This document shows positions 50,883-59,642 of a stretch of 64,000 bases of DNA, piece after piece (positions within the stretch are counted from its first letter, which is position 1; the number at the start of each line of letters is the position of its first letter). The DNA is taken from contig JAFLBL010000004.1 in assembly GCA_017303855.1 (NCBI GenBank), forward strand, positions 186,001 to 250,000, read 5' to 3'. The DNA is from Chitinophagales bacterium. Its GTDB lineage: Bacteria; Bacteroidota; Bacteroidia; Chitinophagales; Chitinophagaceae. The translations under genes were made by a program, and so were the position numbers. Under the pieces are notes generated by a model. It made no database searches and was not told where the DNA came from. It worked only from the letters and a program-made list of their open reading frames with translations.

Positions 50883-50917
50883 CCTTCCTGAAAAAGCCAG
50901 GAGGGATGCATTTTTTT
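50883..50917 (+). terminator. Terminator after the MacB-type gene
   Basis: CCTTCCTG pairs with CAGGAGGG (one G-T pair) around AAAAAGC, followed after five bases by seven T residues. It separates this gene from exbB. Confidence 0.65.
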
Positions 50918-50992
50918 ATTTACTTTTTTCTTAGCATTGTGTTACTGAAAAAGATGACTATTCTAACTTTTAAAAACTAAAAAACTAAGATC

Positions 50993-51853
50993 ATGGCAGA
51001 GATTAAACCAACTGCAACAGCATCAGTTAAGGCAACCTCAGTTCAGGCAAAGAAAAGCAGCAACGCCATTTCATGGATCGCACCACTTGTTTGTATCATC
51101 GCCGGTTACGCTATCTGGCGTTTTATGATGGGTGCAGAGGGTAATTTCAGGGAACCGGATTTGAAAGGTGGTTTCTGGCCCCACCACGTTGGACCGAAAG
51201 ACGCGTTCTCCAGGATTTATGAAGGTGGTATCATCGTACCTCTCCTGATTGGTATGTTCCTGATGGTGGTTGTATTCTCTATTGAGCGTTTACTGACAAT
51301 CAAGAAAGCACTCGGAAGCGGTTCTATCGCTGATTTTATCCGTAAAGTACAGTATCACCTGGCTAATAAGAACGTGGATGCAGCCCTGGCTGAGTGCGAC
51401 AAGCAGCGTGGTTCTGTAGGCAACGTAATGAAAGCCGGTCTCCGCCGTTATAAAGAAATGATTACAGAAGGTAACCTGAATACAGAGCAGAAAGTAATCG
51501 CGATCCAGAAAGAAGTGGAAGAAGCCACAGCCCTGGAACTGCCGATGCTGCAAAAGAACCTGGTTTTCCTGTCTACCATCACGTCTGTAGGTACCCTGAT
51601 CGCCCTGTTGGGTACGGTAATGGGTATGATCCGTTCTTTCGCCGCTCTTGGTGAAGAAGGTGGTGGTGGTGCCGCTGGTGACCTGGCCGTTGGTATCTCT
51701 GAAGCCCTGTATAACACAGCCCTCGGTATCGGTACTTCCTCTATCGCCCTGATTATGTATAACATCTTCACTACCAAGATCGACTCTATCACTTACGGCA
51801 TCGATGAATCCGGTTTCACCCTGACTCAAAGCTTCGCTTCCCAGTATAAATAA
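50993..51853 (+). CDS. exbB: MotA/TolQ/ExbB proton channel family protein
   Basis: Pentameric channel subunit of the TonB motor that converts proton motive force to movement. 286 aa with membrane segments at about 28-46, 79-102, 190-215 and 235-258; the last two form the family motif (TLIALLGTVMGMIRSF and YNTALGIGTSSIALIMYN). The extra N-terminal segment and length fit the Bacteroidota version. It heads the exbB-exbD-exbD-tonB operon. Confidence 0.94.
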   Translation: MAEIKPTATASVKATSVQAKKSSNAISWIAPLVCIIAGYAIWRFMMGAEGNFREPDLKGGFWPHHVGPKDAFSRIYEGGIIVPLLIGMFLMVVVFSIERLLTIKKALGSGSIADFIRKVQYHLANKNVDAALAECDKQRGSVGNVMKAGLRRYKEMITEGNLNTEQKVIAIQKEVEEATALELPMLQKNLVFLSTITSVGTLIALLGTVMGMIRSFAALGEEGGGGAAGDLAVGISEALYNTALGIGTSSIALIMYNIFTTKIDSITYGIDESGFTLTQSFASQYK

Positions 51854-51915
51854 GGAAGAATGGCTTTTGATATGGAAAATGAATTCAAATTCATCTAATT
51901 ACTAAATATTGACTC

Positions 51916-52584
51916 ATGCCAAGTGTTAAGATACCTAAAAAAAGTACAGCGACGGACATGACTCCATTCGTGGATATTGCCTTCCTGATCCTGTCCTTTT
52001 TCATTATGGCGACCAAGTTTAAACCGCCGGAGCCCGTTGAGATCAAGACCCCGGGATCAGTTTTGTCACAAAAACTGCCTGAAAACAATGCGGTAATGAT
52101 TACAATCGATTCTTCCAACAAAGTGTATTTTTCCGTGATGTCAGAAAAGGATAAAACCAAGTATGACGCTATTATCAATGGAATCAACACTTCACAGAAC
52201 CTGGGATTATCGCCGGCCGAAATCGCCAATTTCAAGCAGACATTCGCGGTTGGTGTGCCCTTTGCCGGTCTGAAGCAATTGCTCGGAACCGATGCCAAGG
52301 AACAGGCCAAATTAAAGCAGCCCGGTATTCCGGTTCTGGATACGCTGAACAATCAGCTGATCTACTGGATTCAGCAGGCTAAAGCCGCATTCGCCGGGGA
52401 GAAACTGAACTACCTGATCAAAGGTGACGGTGCTTCTAAATATCCGACGTTTGAAGCGGTAATATCAGCCCTGAAGAAGAACGATGAGTTTAAATACAAT
52501 CTCGTTACTTCCCTGGATGATATCCCCGTAGGTACGGAACTGTACAAGCGGGAAGCTGCCGGCGAAAAAGATTTAAAAAAATAA
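51916..52584 (+). CDS. exbD: ExbD/TolR family protein, first copy
   Basis: Single-span partner of ExbB, 222 aa. The proton-site aspartate is in STATDMTPFVDIAFLIL, before the only membrane segment; the rest is periplasmic and longer than in proteobacterial ExbD (about 141 aa). It is followed 19 bases later by a second, distinct exbD. Confidence 0.92.
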   Translation: MPSVKIPKKSTATDMTPFVDIAFLILSFFIMATKFKPPEPVEIKTPGSVLSQKLPENNAVMITIDSSNKVYFSVMSEKDKTKYDAIINGINTSQNLGLSPAEIANFKQTFAVGVPFAGLKQLLGTDAKEQAKLKQPGIPVLDTLNNQLIYWIQQAKAAFAGEKLNYLIKGDGASKYPTFEAVISALKKNDEFKYNLVTSLDDIPVGTELYKREAAGEKDLKK

Positions 52585-52603
52585 TTTTTAAAACCAATTC
52601 ATT

Positions 52604-53221
52604 ATGGCAAGTATAGAAGAAGGCGGCGACAGCGGCCACAAAAAAGGACCAGGGGTGAAGAAAGCCAAGAAGCTTTCAACCCGTGTGGATATGACGCCCA
52701 TGGTGGATCTCGGATTTCTGCTGATTACGTTTTTCGTATTCACGGCAACCATGAGTACTCCCACCACGCTGGACCTGAATATGCCTAAGGATGTTAAAGA
52801 CGTAAAGGAACAAACGGAAGTAAAAGAGTCATCCGTACTCAGCCTTATGCTGGGTAAAAATGATGTGATTTACTACTATGAAGGTAAACTGCTTGAAGAT
52901 GGAAGTAACTTCAAGACTACAACTTTCAAAGGTGTACGGGATATTATCATCAATAAGAAGAAAGAAGTTATCTCCCGTTACGTCCGTGATCCTGAATGTG
53001 AAGCAAAAGCACAATCCGAAGGTAAACCCATCAGCAATTGCGCTGACAAGGATTTTGTGGTGATCATTAAACCCAGTCCTGAAGCTACCTATAAAAACAC
53101 GGTGGATATACTGGACGAAATGACCATCAACCAGGTGCGTACCTACGCTATGGTTAAAATCTTTGATCAGGAATTTGAACTGATTAAGGTAACAGAAGGT
53201 TCTGCTCCGGCAAATAATTAA
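52604..53221 (+). CDS. exbD: ExbD/TolR family protein, second copy
   Basis: Second ExbD, 205 aa, with basic N-terminus (GVKKAKKLSTRVDMTPMVDLGFLL) and one membrane segment carrying the conserved aspartate. It is well diverged from the first copy in the periplasmic part and contains two cysteines (in DPECEAK and SNCADK) that may form a disulfide. Paired, unlike ExbD genes in one operon are usual in Bacteroidota and suggest a heteromeric channel. Confidence 0.92.
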   Translation: MASIEEGGDSGHKKGPGVKKAKKLSTRVDMTPMVDLGFLLITFFVFTATMSTPTTLDLNMPKDVKDVKEQTEVKESSVLSLMLGKNDVIYYYEGKLLEDGSNFKTTTFKGVRDIIINKKKEVISRYVRDPECEAKAQSEGKPISNCADKDFVVIIKPSPEATYKNTVDILDEMTINQVRTYAMVKIFDQEFELIKVTEGSAPANN

Positions 53222-53275
53222 GTAAGGGGTTATGGAATTTTAACCCCCGGTGCATCTAATTAAAAACGCTACGTA

Positions 53276-54106
53276 ATGGAAGCCAATAAAATTTTATCAG
53301 CCGATGTTCTGGACATCATCTTCGACGGAAAGAACAAAGACTATGGCGCGTATGAGTTAAGAAAAACTTATAACCGCCGGATTACACGTGCTCTCGTCAT
53401 TACCGGCTCCGTGGCCCTTCTGGCTTTATTGACCTCTATCTTATCCAGTACATTGAAAGAAAAAGGGGATAATAAAGTCAAGATGAATGAAATGACGATC
53501 CAGGATGTGAAGCAGGAAGAGAAAAAAGAACTTCCGCCTCCTCCGCCCCCTCCGCCACCAAAGCAGGAACCCCCGAAAGTGGAAATGAAACAGTTCACTC
53601 CTCCTGTAATTAAAAAGGATGAGGAAGTGGAAAAACCACCACCCCCGCAGGAAGAACTGAAAGAAGCCAAGATCGACGTGGTGAGCCAGGAAGGTATCAA
53701 AGATGAAGGAATCGTTGCCCCGGTACAAATCGATGAGGGCAAGCAGATTGTGGAAGTGAAAAAAGAAGATGACGAAAACAAGATCTTCGATAAAGTGGAA
53801 ATTGAAGCCAGTTTCCCGGGCGGTGACTCCAAATGGCGTCAGTACCTCGAGAGAAACGCCAATGGCCAGGTAGCTACTGATAATGGTGCTCCCGAAGGAA
53901 CCTATACAACTGTTGTTCAGTTTGTAGTGGACAAAGAAGGAAACATCAGTGATGTACGTGCCCTGACTAACCATGGTTACGGAATGGAAGAAGAAGCCAT
54001 CCGGGTTATTAAAAAAGGACCCAAATGGAATGCTGCCATCCAGAACGGACGCCAGGTGAAAGCCTACCGCAAACAACCGATCACTTTCAGAGTAGAAGCT
54101 GAATAA
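53276..54106 (+). CDS. tonB: TonB energy transducer
   Basis: 276 aa: N-terminal cytoplasmic segment (LDIIFDGKNKDYGAYELRKTY), one membrane helix at about 39-58, a proline-rich spacer at 85-120 with a run of nine prolines, and a C-terminal TonB domain (about 185-276) that ends in YRKQPITFRVEAE. Last gene of the motor operon and sharing its N-terminal motif with the TonB at 30687. It energises receptors such as the one at 16374. A very strong terminator follows. Confidence 0.94.
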   Translation: MEANKILSADVLDIIFDGKNKDYGAYELRKTYNRRITRALVITGSVALLALLTSILSSTLKEKGDNKVKMNEMTIQDVKQEEKKELPPPPPPPPPKQEPPKVEMKQFTPPVIKKDEEVEKPPPPQEELKEAKIDVVSQEGIKDEGIVAPVQIDEGKQIVEVKKEDDENKIFDKVEIEASFPGGDSKWRQYLERNANGQVATDNGAPEGTYTTVVQFVVDKEGNISDVRALTNHGYGMEEEAIRVIKKGPKWNAAIQNGRQVKAYRKQPITFRVEAE

Positions 54107-54125
54107 TTAAAAAGTAAGAATAGTT

Positions 54126-54160
54126 AAATCCCTCCTGGTTCCAGGAGGGATTTTTTTTTC
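54126..54160 (+). terminator. Strong terminator after the exb-tonB operon
   Basis: AAATCCCTCCTGG and CCAGGAGGGATTT form a perfect stem of 13 pairs (tightest bases unpaired in the loop), followed by nine T residues. Confidence 0.9.
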
Positions 54161-54230
54161 TTTCTGTGCTTCCGAAATACAGATGGTTGAAAATACTGAA
54201 GAGTCAGGCAGGATGAAATTGCTGGTGAGT

Positions 54231-54280
54231 GGTTGAGGGTTTAGCGTTGAAAGTTTAGCTAAACCCTCAACCCTCAACTT
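54231..54280. repeat. Inverted repeat of AACCCTC heptamers before mnmE
   Basis: GGTTGAGGGTTTAG (54231-54244) and CTAAACCCTCAACC (54259-54272) are perfectly complementary over 14 bases with a 14-base loop that itself resembles the arm. A further CTCAAC unit follows. It ends eight bases before the mnmE -7 box. Confidence 0.85.
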
Positions 54281-54287
54281 CTTTAAT

Positions 54288-54295
54288 TAATTTTG
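54288..54295 (+). promoter_or_regulatory. -7 box (TAATTTTG) of mnmE, leaderless geometry
   Basis: Exact TAnnTTTG, with five bases (CTGTT) before the ATG. The message is predicted to be leaderless. Confidence 0.6.
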
Positions 54296-54300
54296 CTGTT

Positions 54301-55680
54301 ATGAACAAGCTCACCGGATGGGATGATACAATCGTGGCACTGGCAACCCCACCCGGTGTAGGGGCAATTGGCGTAATCCGCCTCAGCGGAAGCCAGGCAA
54401 TAGACGTGGTGAATGGCCTGTTCCCCTCTAAAGACCTGAGGAAACAGGGGACTCATACATTGCATGTCGGATTGCTAAAGGAAGCGGAAACGGTACTCGA
54501 TGAAGTGGTGGTATCTCTTTACCTGAATCCTCGTTCCTATACAGGGGAAGATGTGGTGGAAATCAGTTGCCATGGATCTCCCTTTGTACAGCAACAGGTA
54601 GTGGATGCCTGTATCCGCAGTGGAGCCCGCCTCGCAAAACCCGGTGAATTTACCCAACGGGCATTCCTGAACGGGAAAATGGATCTGACCCAGGCGGAAG
54701 CCGTGGCCGACCTGATTGCCGCCAATACCGCGGCCTCCCGTAAAGCAGCCCTGCATACAATCAGGGGCGGCTTTTCGGATAACCTGAAAGAGTTGCGGGA
54801 ACGCCTCCTGCGTTTCTCCGCGCTGATTGAACTGGAACTGGATTTCTCCCAGGAAGATGTGGAGTTTGCCGACCGGACACAGTTTTTTGCCCTGATCCGG
54901 GAAATGGAATCGGCAACCAGTCAGTTGCTGCAGTCGTTTCACCTGGGGAATGTAATTAAGAACGGAGTAGCCGTAGCCATAGTGGGTAAACCCAATGCCG
55001 GCAAGTCAACACTGCTCAACACCCTGCTCAATGAGAACCGCGCCATCGTCAGCGACATACCCGGCACTACCCGCGATACGATTGAAGAAGTAATCAATAT
55101 TGACGGCATCCTGTTCAGACTGATTGACACGGCAGGTATCCGTTTACACACCACCGATAGTATCGAATCGGCGGGTATCGAACGCAGTCTGGCCAAAATA
55201 CAACAGGCCGATATCGTATTGTATCTGTTTGATATAAACGACGACGATGCGGATATCCGTAAGTGGAAACAGGAAGCGGACACGGCCGGCCTGCGGTACC
55301 TGCTGATCGGGAATAAGATTGACGTGGGGGATGAGCAGGCAATACGGGAAAAATTCAGCGGGCTGGACCCGGTACTGTTTATCGCGGCAAAGGAAAAAAG
55401 ACATATTGAAACGCTGCGGGAACGAATGGTGGACCTGGTGTTGCAGGGACAGGTACAGACAGAAAGTACGATCATCACCAATGCCCGTCACTATCACGCC
55501 CTGCAACAGGTAGCTTTGTCACTTAGCGAAATCAAAACCGGTCTTACGAATCAATTGCCCGGCGACCTGCTTTCACTGGATATCCGCCGCTGCCTGCATT
55601 ACCTGGGCGAAATAACCGGGGAAATCACCAATGAAGATCAGCTGGATTATATTTTTTCAAAGTTCTGTATCGGAAAGTAA
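54301..55680 (+). CDS. mnmE: tRNA uridine-5-carboxymethylaminomethyl(34) synthesis GTPase
   Basis: With MnmG it modifies the wobble uridine of several tRNAs. Residues 1-120 form the formyl-THF binding domain (DTIVALATPPGVGAIGVIR), 220-380 the inserted GTPase domain with P-loop GKPNAGKST (229-237) and DTAG, and helices on both sides; the C-terminus has the invariant FCIGK (455-459) with its cysteine. Length 459 aa is normal. ATG 54301 lies five bases after the -7 box. Confidence 0.97.
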   Translation: MNKLTGWDDTIVALATPPGVGAIGVIRLSGSQAIDVVNGLFPSKDLRKQGTHTLHVGLLKEAETVLDEVVVSLYLNPRSYTGEDVVEISCHGSPFVQQQVVDACIRSGARLAKPGEFTQRAFLNGKMDLTQAEAVADLIAANTAASRKAALHTIRGGFSDNLKELRERLLRFSALIELELDFSQEDVEFADRTQFFALIREMESATSQLLQSFHLGNVIKNGVAVAIVGKPNAGKSTLLNTLLNENRAIVSDIPGTTRDTIEEVINIDGILFRLIDTAGIRLHTTDSIESAGIERSLAKIQQADIVLYLFDINDDDADIRKWKQEADTAGLRYLLIGNKIDVGDEQAIREKFSGLDPVLFIAAKEKRHIETLRERMVDLVLQGQVQTESTIITNARHYHALQQVALSLSEIKTGLTNQLPGDLLSLDIRRCLHYLGEITGEITNEDQLDYIFSKFCIGK

Positions 55681-55747
55681 CTCCTTATAATGACATACTG
55701 AAATTCCTGGTTCCGGAATTTTACATTAATTTCCGTCACGATACGGC

Positions 55748-56971
55748 ATGAGCGCTTTTTTAGTATATAGTTCAATCACGGGCATACTGTTGTCTTTTAT
55801 CTTCTTTTTCTTTAACAGGGGATACAGGACAGCTAACAGGTACCTTGCCGGCTTTTTTTTCTTTATTTCCCTCTTTGTATTGTCGCAATACAGCGGCCTT
55901 TATGGTGATTCCGAAGTACTGGCCGCCCTGCTGGCCAGTGCGCCTACACCTTTTGTATTCCTGATTGGTCCGTTTTCTTTTTTGTATGTGCGCAGTGTGC
56001 TCCGGGATAATACCCGGCTCAGTAAAACGGACTACTTGCATTTTGTCCTGTTCATACTGGAGCTGGCCGGCATGATGTCCTATTACTTTTCTTCCTGGGA
56101 TTATAAATTATCAGTAGCGCGTGTACTCTTATCGGAAAACTGGCAGGTGACACACCTGAATTTGAACACCCTCTTTGTAAGCCCGGTAAATTCCTATCTG
56201 CGCCCCTTGCACCTGCTTATCTACCTGCTGATGCAGTGGTGGCTGATCCGTAAATATTACCGTCTGAAGGGTAGGCCATCCGTACCCGTGCTGCAGCAAC
56301 GGGTAATGCGGCGGTGGCTCCTGTTTCAGACTATAACATTCAGTGTTTTTCTGCTTTGCTTTGCCCTGATTTCCGTGTATTTGTTTGTATACGAAACAAG
56401 GACAACATTCCGGACGAACAGCTGGATTCTTCTTTTTATTGGGGCCCTTGACGTAATCGTACTTACGCTATGCACACTGCTGTTTCCAAAAGTACTTTAT
56501 GGATTACCGAAAATTTATGTCCCGGAGGTACCGGAACAGACGGAACAGCCCTCGTCAGTGTCGCATATGGCCGTGCAGGACATACCCGTTCAGCCGGAAG
56601 AGGATAGTAAAAAGTCCGGCTGGGTTTCCGGTATAGAGAAAAAACTAAACGATTTATATGCTGCTTCAACCCCGTGGACGGATAAACATTTTTCCATCCG
56701 CACCCTGTCCATTGAGCTGCAGGAGCCGGAGCATCATCTTCGCTACTACTTTAATCATCATTTGCAAATCAGCTTCACTGTTTACCGCAACCGGTTACGC
56801 ATAGCGCATGCGAAAAAACTGCTGCAGGATCCCGCAAACAGTCACCTGAGCATCGAAGGTATCGGTGCCATGTCCGGGTTTCCGTCCAAATCAGGATTTT
56901 TTGCCTTGTTCAGACAGGAAACCGGAATGACCCCGAGTGAATACCAGAAAAAAATGCTGGAGGAGGAATAA
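55748..56971 (+). CDS. Membrane-anchored AraC family transcriptional regulator
   Basis: 407 aa. The first 245 residues form about seven membrane segments with short loops, and the last 100 (about 300-400) an AraC helix-turn-helix pair (SIRTLSIELQEPEHHLRYYF, and the second helix pair GIGAMSGFPSKSGFFALFRQETGMTPSEY in two parts). Such 7TM-AraC proteins sense a signal at the membrane and bind DNA directly. The sensed signal is unknown; the nearest candidate target is the T9SS protein gene downstream, 244 bases away. Confidence 0.88.
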   Translation: MSAFLVYSSITGILLSFIFFFFNRGYRTANRYLAGFFFFISLFVLSQYSGLYGDSEVLAALLASAPTPFVFLIGPFSFLYVRSVLRDNTRLSKTDYLHFVLFILELAGMMSYYFSSWDYKLSVARVLLSENWQVTHLNLNTLFVSPVNSYLRPLHLLIYLLMQWWLIRKYYRLKGRPSVPVLQQRVMRRWLLFQTITFSVFLLCFALISVYLFVYETRTTFRTNSWILLFIGALDVIVLTLCTLLFPKVLYGLPKIYVPEVPEQTEQPSSVSHMAVQDIPVQPEEDSKKSGWVSGIEKKLNDLYAASTPWTDKHFSIRTLSIELQEPEHHLRYYFNHHLQISFTVYRNRLRIAHAKKLLQDPANSHLSIEGIGAMSGFPSKSGFFALFRQETGMTPSEYQKKMLEEE

Positions 56972-57215
56972 TGGAATACCCGTATGGGAGATAAGGGTTA
57001 CTTATTACATAAATGTATAACCGAAAATAAGACTGTGGAAATAACTCCGGATTATTAGAATCAGGACTGCTTCTAATACTGATCATTTTTCTTTTCCCGT
57101 TTTCCGTTCAATTTTATGCTGAAGTTGAATACGTGCTGCGCGTCAGCCGGTACCCGTTTATCGGATATAAATTCTGCATGCAGGTTATTTTTTTCGAAAC
57201 ATAAATCCATTTTTT

Positions 57216-59429
57216 ATGAAATTCATTTTCTCTCTTTCAGTAAATCTCTTTTTTTTATTCAGTGCATTGCAGGCACAGGTGGCCGTAACATCCGGAGGTG
57301 CTGGTGCGCCGGCGGGTTCAGGTCTTAATGGAGCGAATAATAAAGGCCTTCCGGCAACAGGTCTTGGTTGTGGTGGAGGCGGAGGCAGCTGGTGGGGCGG
57401 TTCCGGTGGTGCCGGAAAATTTGGCGGTGGCGGTGGAGGTGCGGGCGGTTATTTCAGCCTGGGCAATATTAACTGGGCTGGTGGTGATGGCGGACAGGGT
57501 GTAGTAGTGCTTGCCTATTATAATGGGGCCAGTCTGACCAGCGCAACAGTGCTGATCAGTGGTACTTCTGTTACTGTACCTGCAGGGGTTACCTCCGCTA
57601 AGGTATGGGCCATTGGAGGAGGAGGAGGAGGAGGAGGAGCCACACAAAGTGATGGCACTTCTGGCGGCAGTGGTGCAGCCGGCGGAGTGGCGTATATTAC
57701 AAAGGCGGTTGTACCCGGAAATAGTATTACTTATTCATTAGGTGCTGGCGGAAGAGGCGGGCATGGCACAATCATTGGCACGGCCGGTGGTACTACGTCT
57801 GCAACGATCGCAGGTACTACTATTTATGGATATGGAGGAGGAGCCGGCATTTATAATAATACCACTAACCCGGCTGGAGGTGGTTTTGCAGGTGGTGACG
57901 GCGGTGCGAATGGCGGTGCAGGGTACGGCCGTACAGGTGATGTGGGTGGTGGCGGTGGCGCTGCCATTGGTGCAGTGGCTGGTACACAACAGGGAAATGA
58001 TGGCGGTACGGGAGCTTCTGCTGCGGATGTATCCGGATTATTTGCGGCCTGTGCCATTGCCACTTCAACGGCTATTCCTTTTATTACTTCGTTCTCACCA
58101 ACAGCAGGTCTTACGGGTACTACCGTAATTATAACCGGTGGCGGATTTACCGGTGCATCGGCTGTGTATATCGGAGGTGTGGCAGCCAGTTCCTTTACGG
58201 TTGACTCCGATAGTCAGATATCTGCTGTAATAAGCGGCTCATCAGTGACCGGTAGTGTCAGCGTAACCTGCAGCTTCGTTACAGTATCTCTTCCGATCTA
58301 TTTCTTTACTGCACCTGTGGCTCCAACCATCAGTACATTTTCACCCGTATCCGCTCAACGCGGACAGGTGGTAACTATCAGCGGTAATAAATTTCTTGGT
58401 GTTACAAATGTAAGTTTTGGCGGTACAGCTGCGGCTTCCTTTACCGTCAATTCAGATTTTCAGATTGTGGCAACGGTTAATACCGGCACCACGGGCGCCG
58501 TATCAGTAACAAGTTCCAGTGGAACAGGAACACTGGCTGGTTTTACCTGGTTACCCACCACACAAACATCGGTCATTACCTTTTCTTCAGTGCAATCCGG
58601 GCAAATGACAATTAACTGGACTAATGGTAACGCTGATAAACGGGTTGTTTTTGTACAGGAAGGAAATAGTGCTGCCACGGATCCGGTTGATAATACAACA
58701 TATACGGCCGGTACTAACTGGCTGAGTAAAGGAACTCAGCTGGGCAGCAGCGGCTTCTATTGTGTCTACAATGGTACAGGCAGTACAGTCACCATTACGG
58801 GTCTCAGTCCGGGTACCATGTATAAAGTGATTGCCTATGAATACAACGGGGCAGCGGGTGCTGAAAAATACCAGCTTGCCGCCGGCAGCAATAATCCCAA
58901 TACACAGGTTACGCTTGGCTTACTGCCTTTGAAGTGGATCAGTTTTACAGGCCAGGAAATACAGGGTAGTGCCGCATTAACCTGGGTAACTGCCGAAGAG
59001 TACAATACCAGTCATTTCCTGGTGCAATTCAGTACGGATGCACAACAGTGGGTCACTTTGGGAACAGTCAGGACAGTATCCGGTAACGCGCTTTCCACGT
59101 ACAGGTATAACCATCAGTACAGTGTTGCCGGCAACAGGTATTACCGCGTTTGCCAGTCCGATTTGGATGGAAGGAACAGTTACAGCCCGGTAGTGTTATT
59201 GCCGGGAAATAAATCTGTCAGGCTGGCGGTGAATAATCCGGTTACAGATGGCCGTTTAAATTTGTCGGTAACAGAGGCCGGAACTGTCCATCTGTATTCA
59301 ACTTCAGGGGCTTTGATGTATGCGGGTATCACCGGCGCAGGATTGCAAAGTATTGATGTCAGCAGTATGCCGCCTGGTATTTATATTTTAAGAGTTGGAA
59401 ATTTGCGGGAGAAGATCATTGTTGAATAA
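57216..59429 (+). CDS. Glycine-rich secreted protein with IPT/TIG domains and T9SS sorting tail
   Basis: 737 aa. Signal peptide MKFIFSLSVNLFFLFSALQA; glycine-rich region to about residue 280 made of two similar units; two IPT/TIG immunoglobulin-like domains (about 288-365 and 370-450, TSFSPTAGLTGTTVIITGGGF and STFSPVSAQRGQVVTISGNKF in short form); a fibronectin-like region; and a C-terminal T9SS type A sorting domain (about 655-737, ending GIYILRVGNLREKIIVE). Probably a surface adhesin or matrix protein. The first glycine-rich unit lacks the opening half seen in the second (VTVPAGVTSAKVWAIGGGG), so the N-terminus may have lost part of a unit. A (GGA)8 tract lies in frame. Confidence 0.85.
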   Translation: MKFIFSLSVNLFFLFSALQAQVAVTSGGAGAPAGSGLNGANNKGLPATGLGCGGGGGSWWGGSGGAGKFGGGGGGAGGYFSLGNINWAGGDGGQGVVVLAYYNGASLTSATVLISGTSVTVPAGVTSAKVWAIGGGGGGGGATQSDGTSGGSGAAGGVAYITKAVVPGNSITYSLGAGGRGGHGTIIGTAGGTTSATIAGTTIYGYGGGAGIYNNTTNPAGGGFAGGDGGANGGAGYGRTGDVGGGGGAAIGAVAGTQQGNDGGTGASAADVSGLFAACAIATSTAIPFITSFSPTAGLTGTTVIITGGGFTGASAVYIGGVAASSFTVDSDSQISAVISGSSVTGSVSVTCSFVTVSLPIYFFTAPVAPTISTFSPVSAQRGQVVTISGNKFLGVTNVSFGGTAAASFTVNSDFQIVATVNTGTTGAVSVTSSSGTGTLAGFTWLPTTQTSVITFSSVQSGQMTINWTNGNADKRVVFVQEGNSAATDPVDNTTYTAGTNWLSKGTQLGSSGFYCVYNGTGSTVTITGLSPGTMYKVIAYEYNGAAGAEKYQLAAGSNNPNTQVTLGLLPLKWISFTGQEIQGSAALTWVTAEEYNTSHFLVQFSTDAQQWVTLGTVRTVSGNALSTYRYNHQYSVAGNRYYRVCQSDLDGRNSYSPVVLLPGNKSVRLAVNNPVTDGRLNLSVTEAGTVHLYSTSGALMYAGITGAGLQSIDVSSMPPGIYILRVGNLREKIIVE
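57615..57638 (+). repeat. (GGA)8 trinucleotide tract in the glycine-rich gene
   Basis: Eight GGA units coding for glycine. Slippage here would change the number of residues without shifting the frame. Confidence 0.9.
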
Positions 59430-59444
59430 GCGAAAACGAAGTAT

Positions 59445-59482
59445 AAGTCCGGCCGTTATTTAAAAAGGCCGGACTTTTTTTT
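59445..59482 (+). terminator. Terminator after the T9SS protein gene
   Basis: AAGTCCGGCC pairs with GGCCGGACTT around a 12-base loop, followed by a run of T residues. The remaining bases to 59642 show nothing else recognisable. Confidence 0.88.
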
Positions 59483-59642
59483 GCGGAAACTTAATGACCG
59501 GATATTATCGTTGTACATCCATGCAGGTATAAGTAATTAAGAAAGCATAACGGTTAACCCTTATTGATATTCCCGTATTATCTGGCTAATTTACAGTGCG
59601 GGAAAGTTTTTTAGCGAACCACCATGTTCATAACAATATTGA

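Noticed and set aside
57318..58068. Open frames antisense to or shifted within the glycine-rich gene
   Set aside because: They arise from the biased GGN codon content of that gene and encode Cys/Thr/Ser- or Val-rich low-complexity strings.
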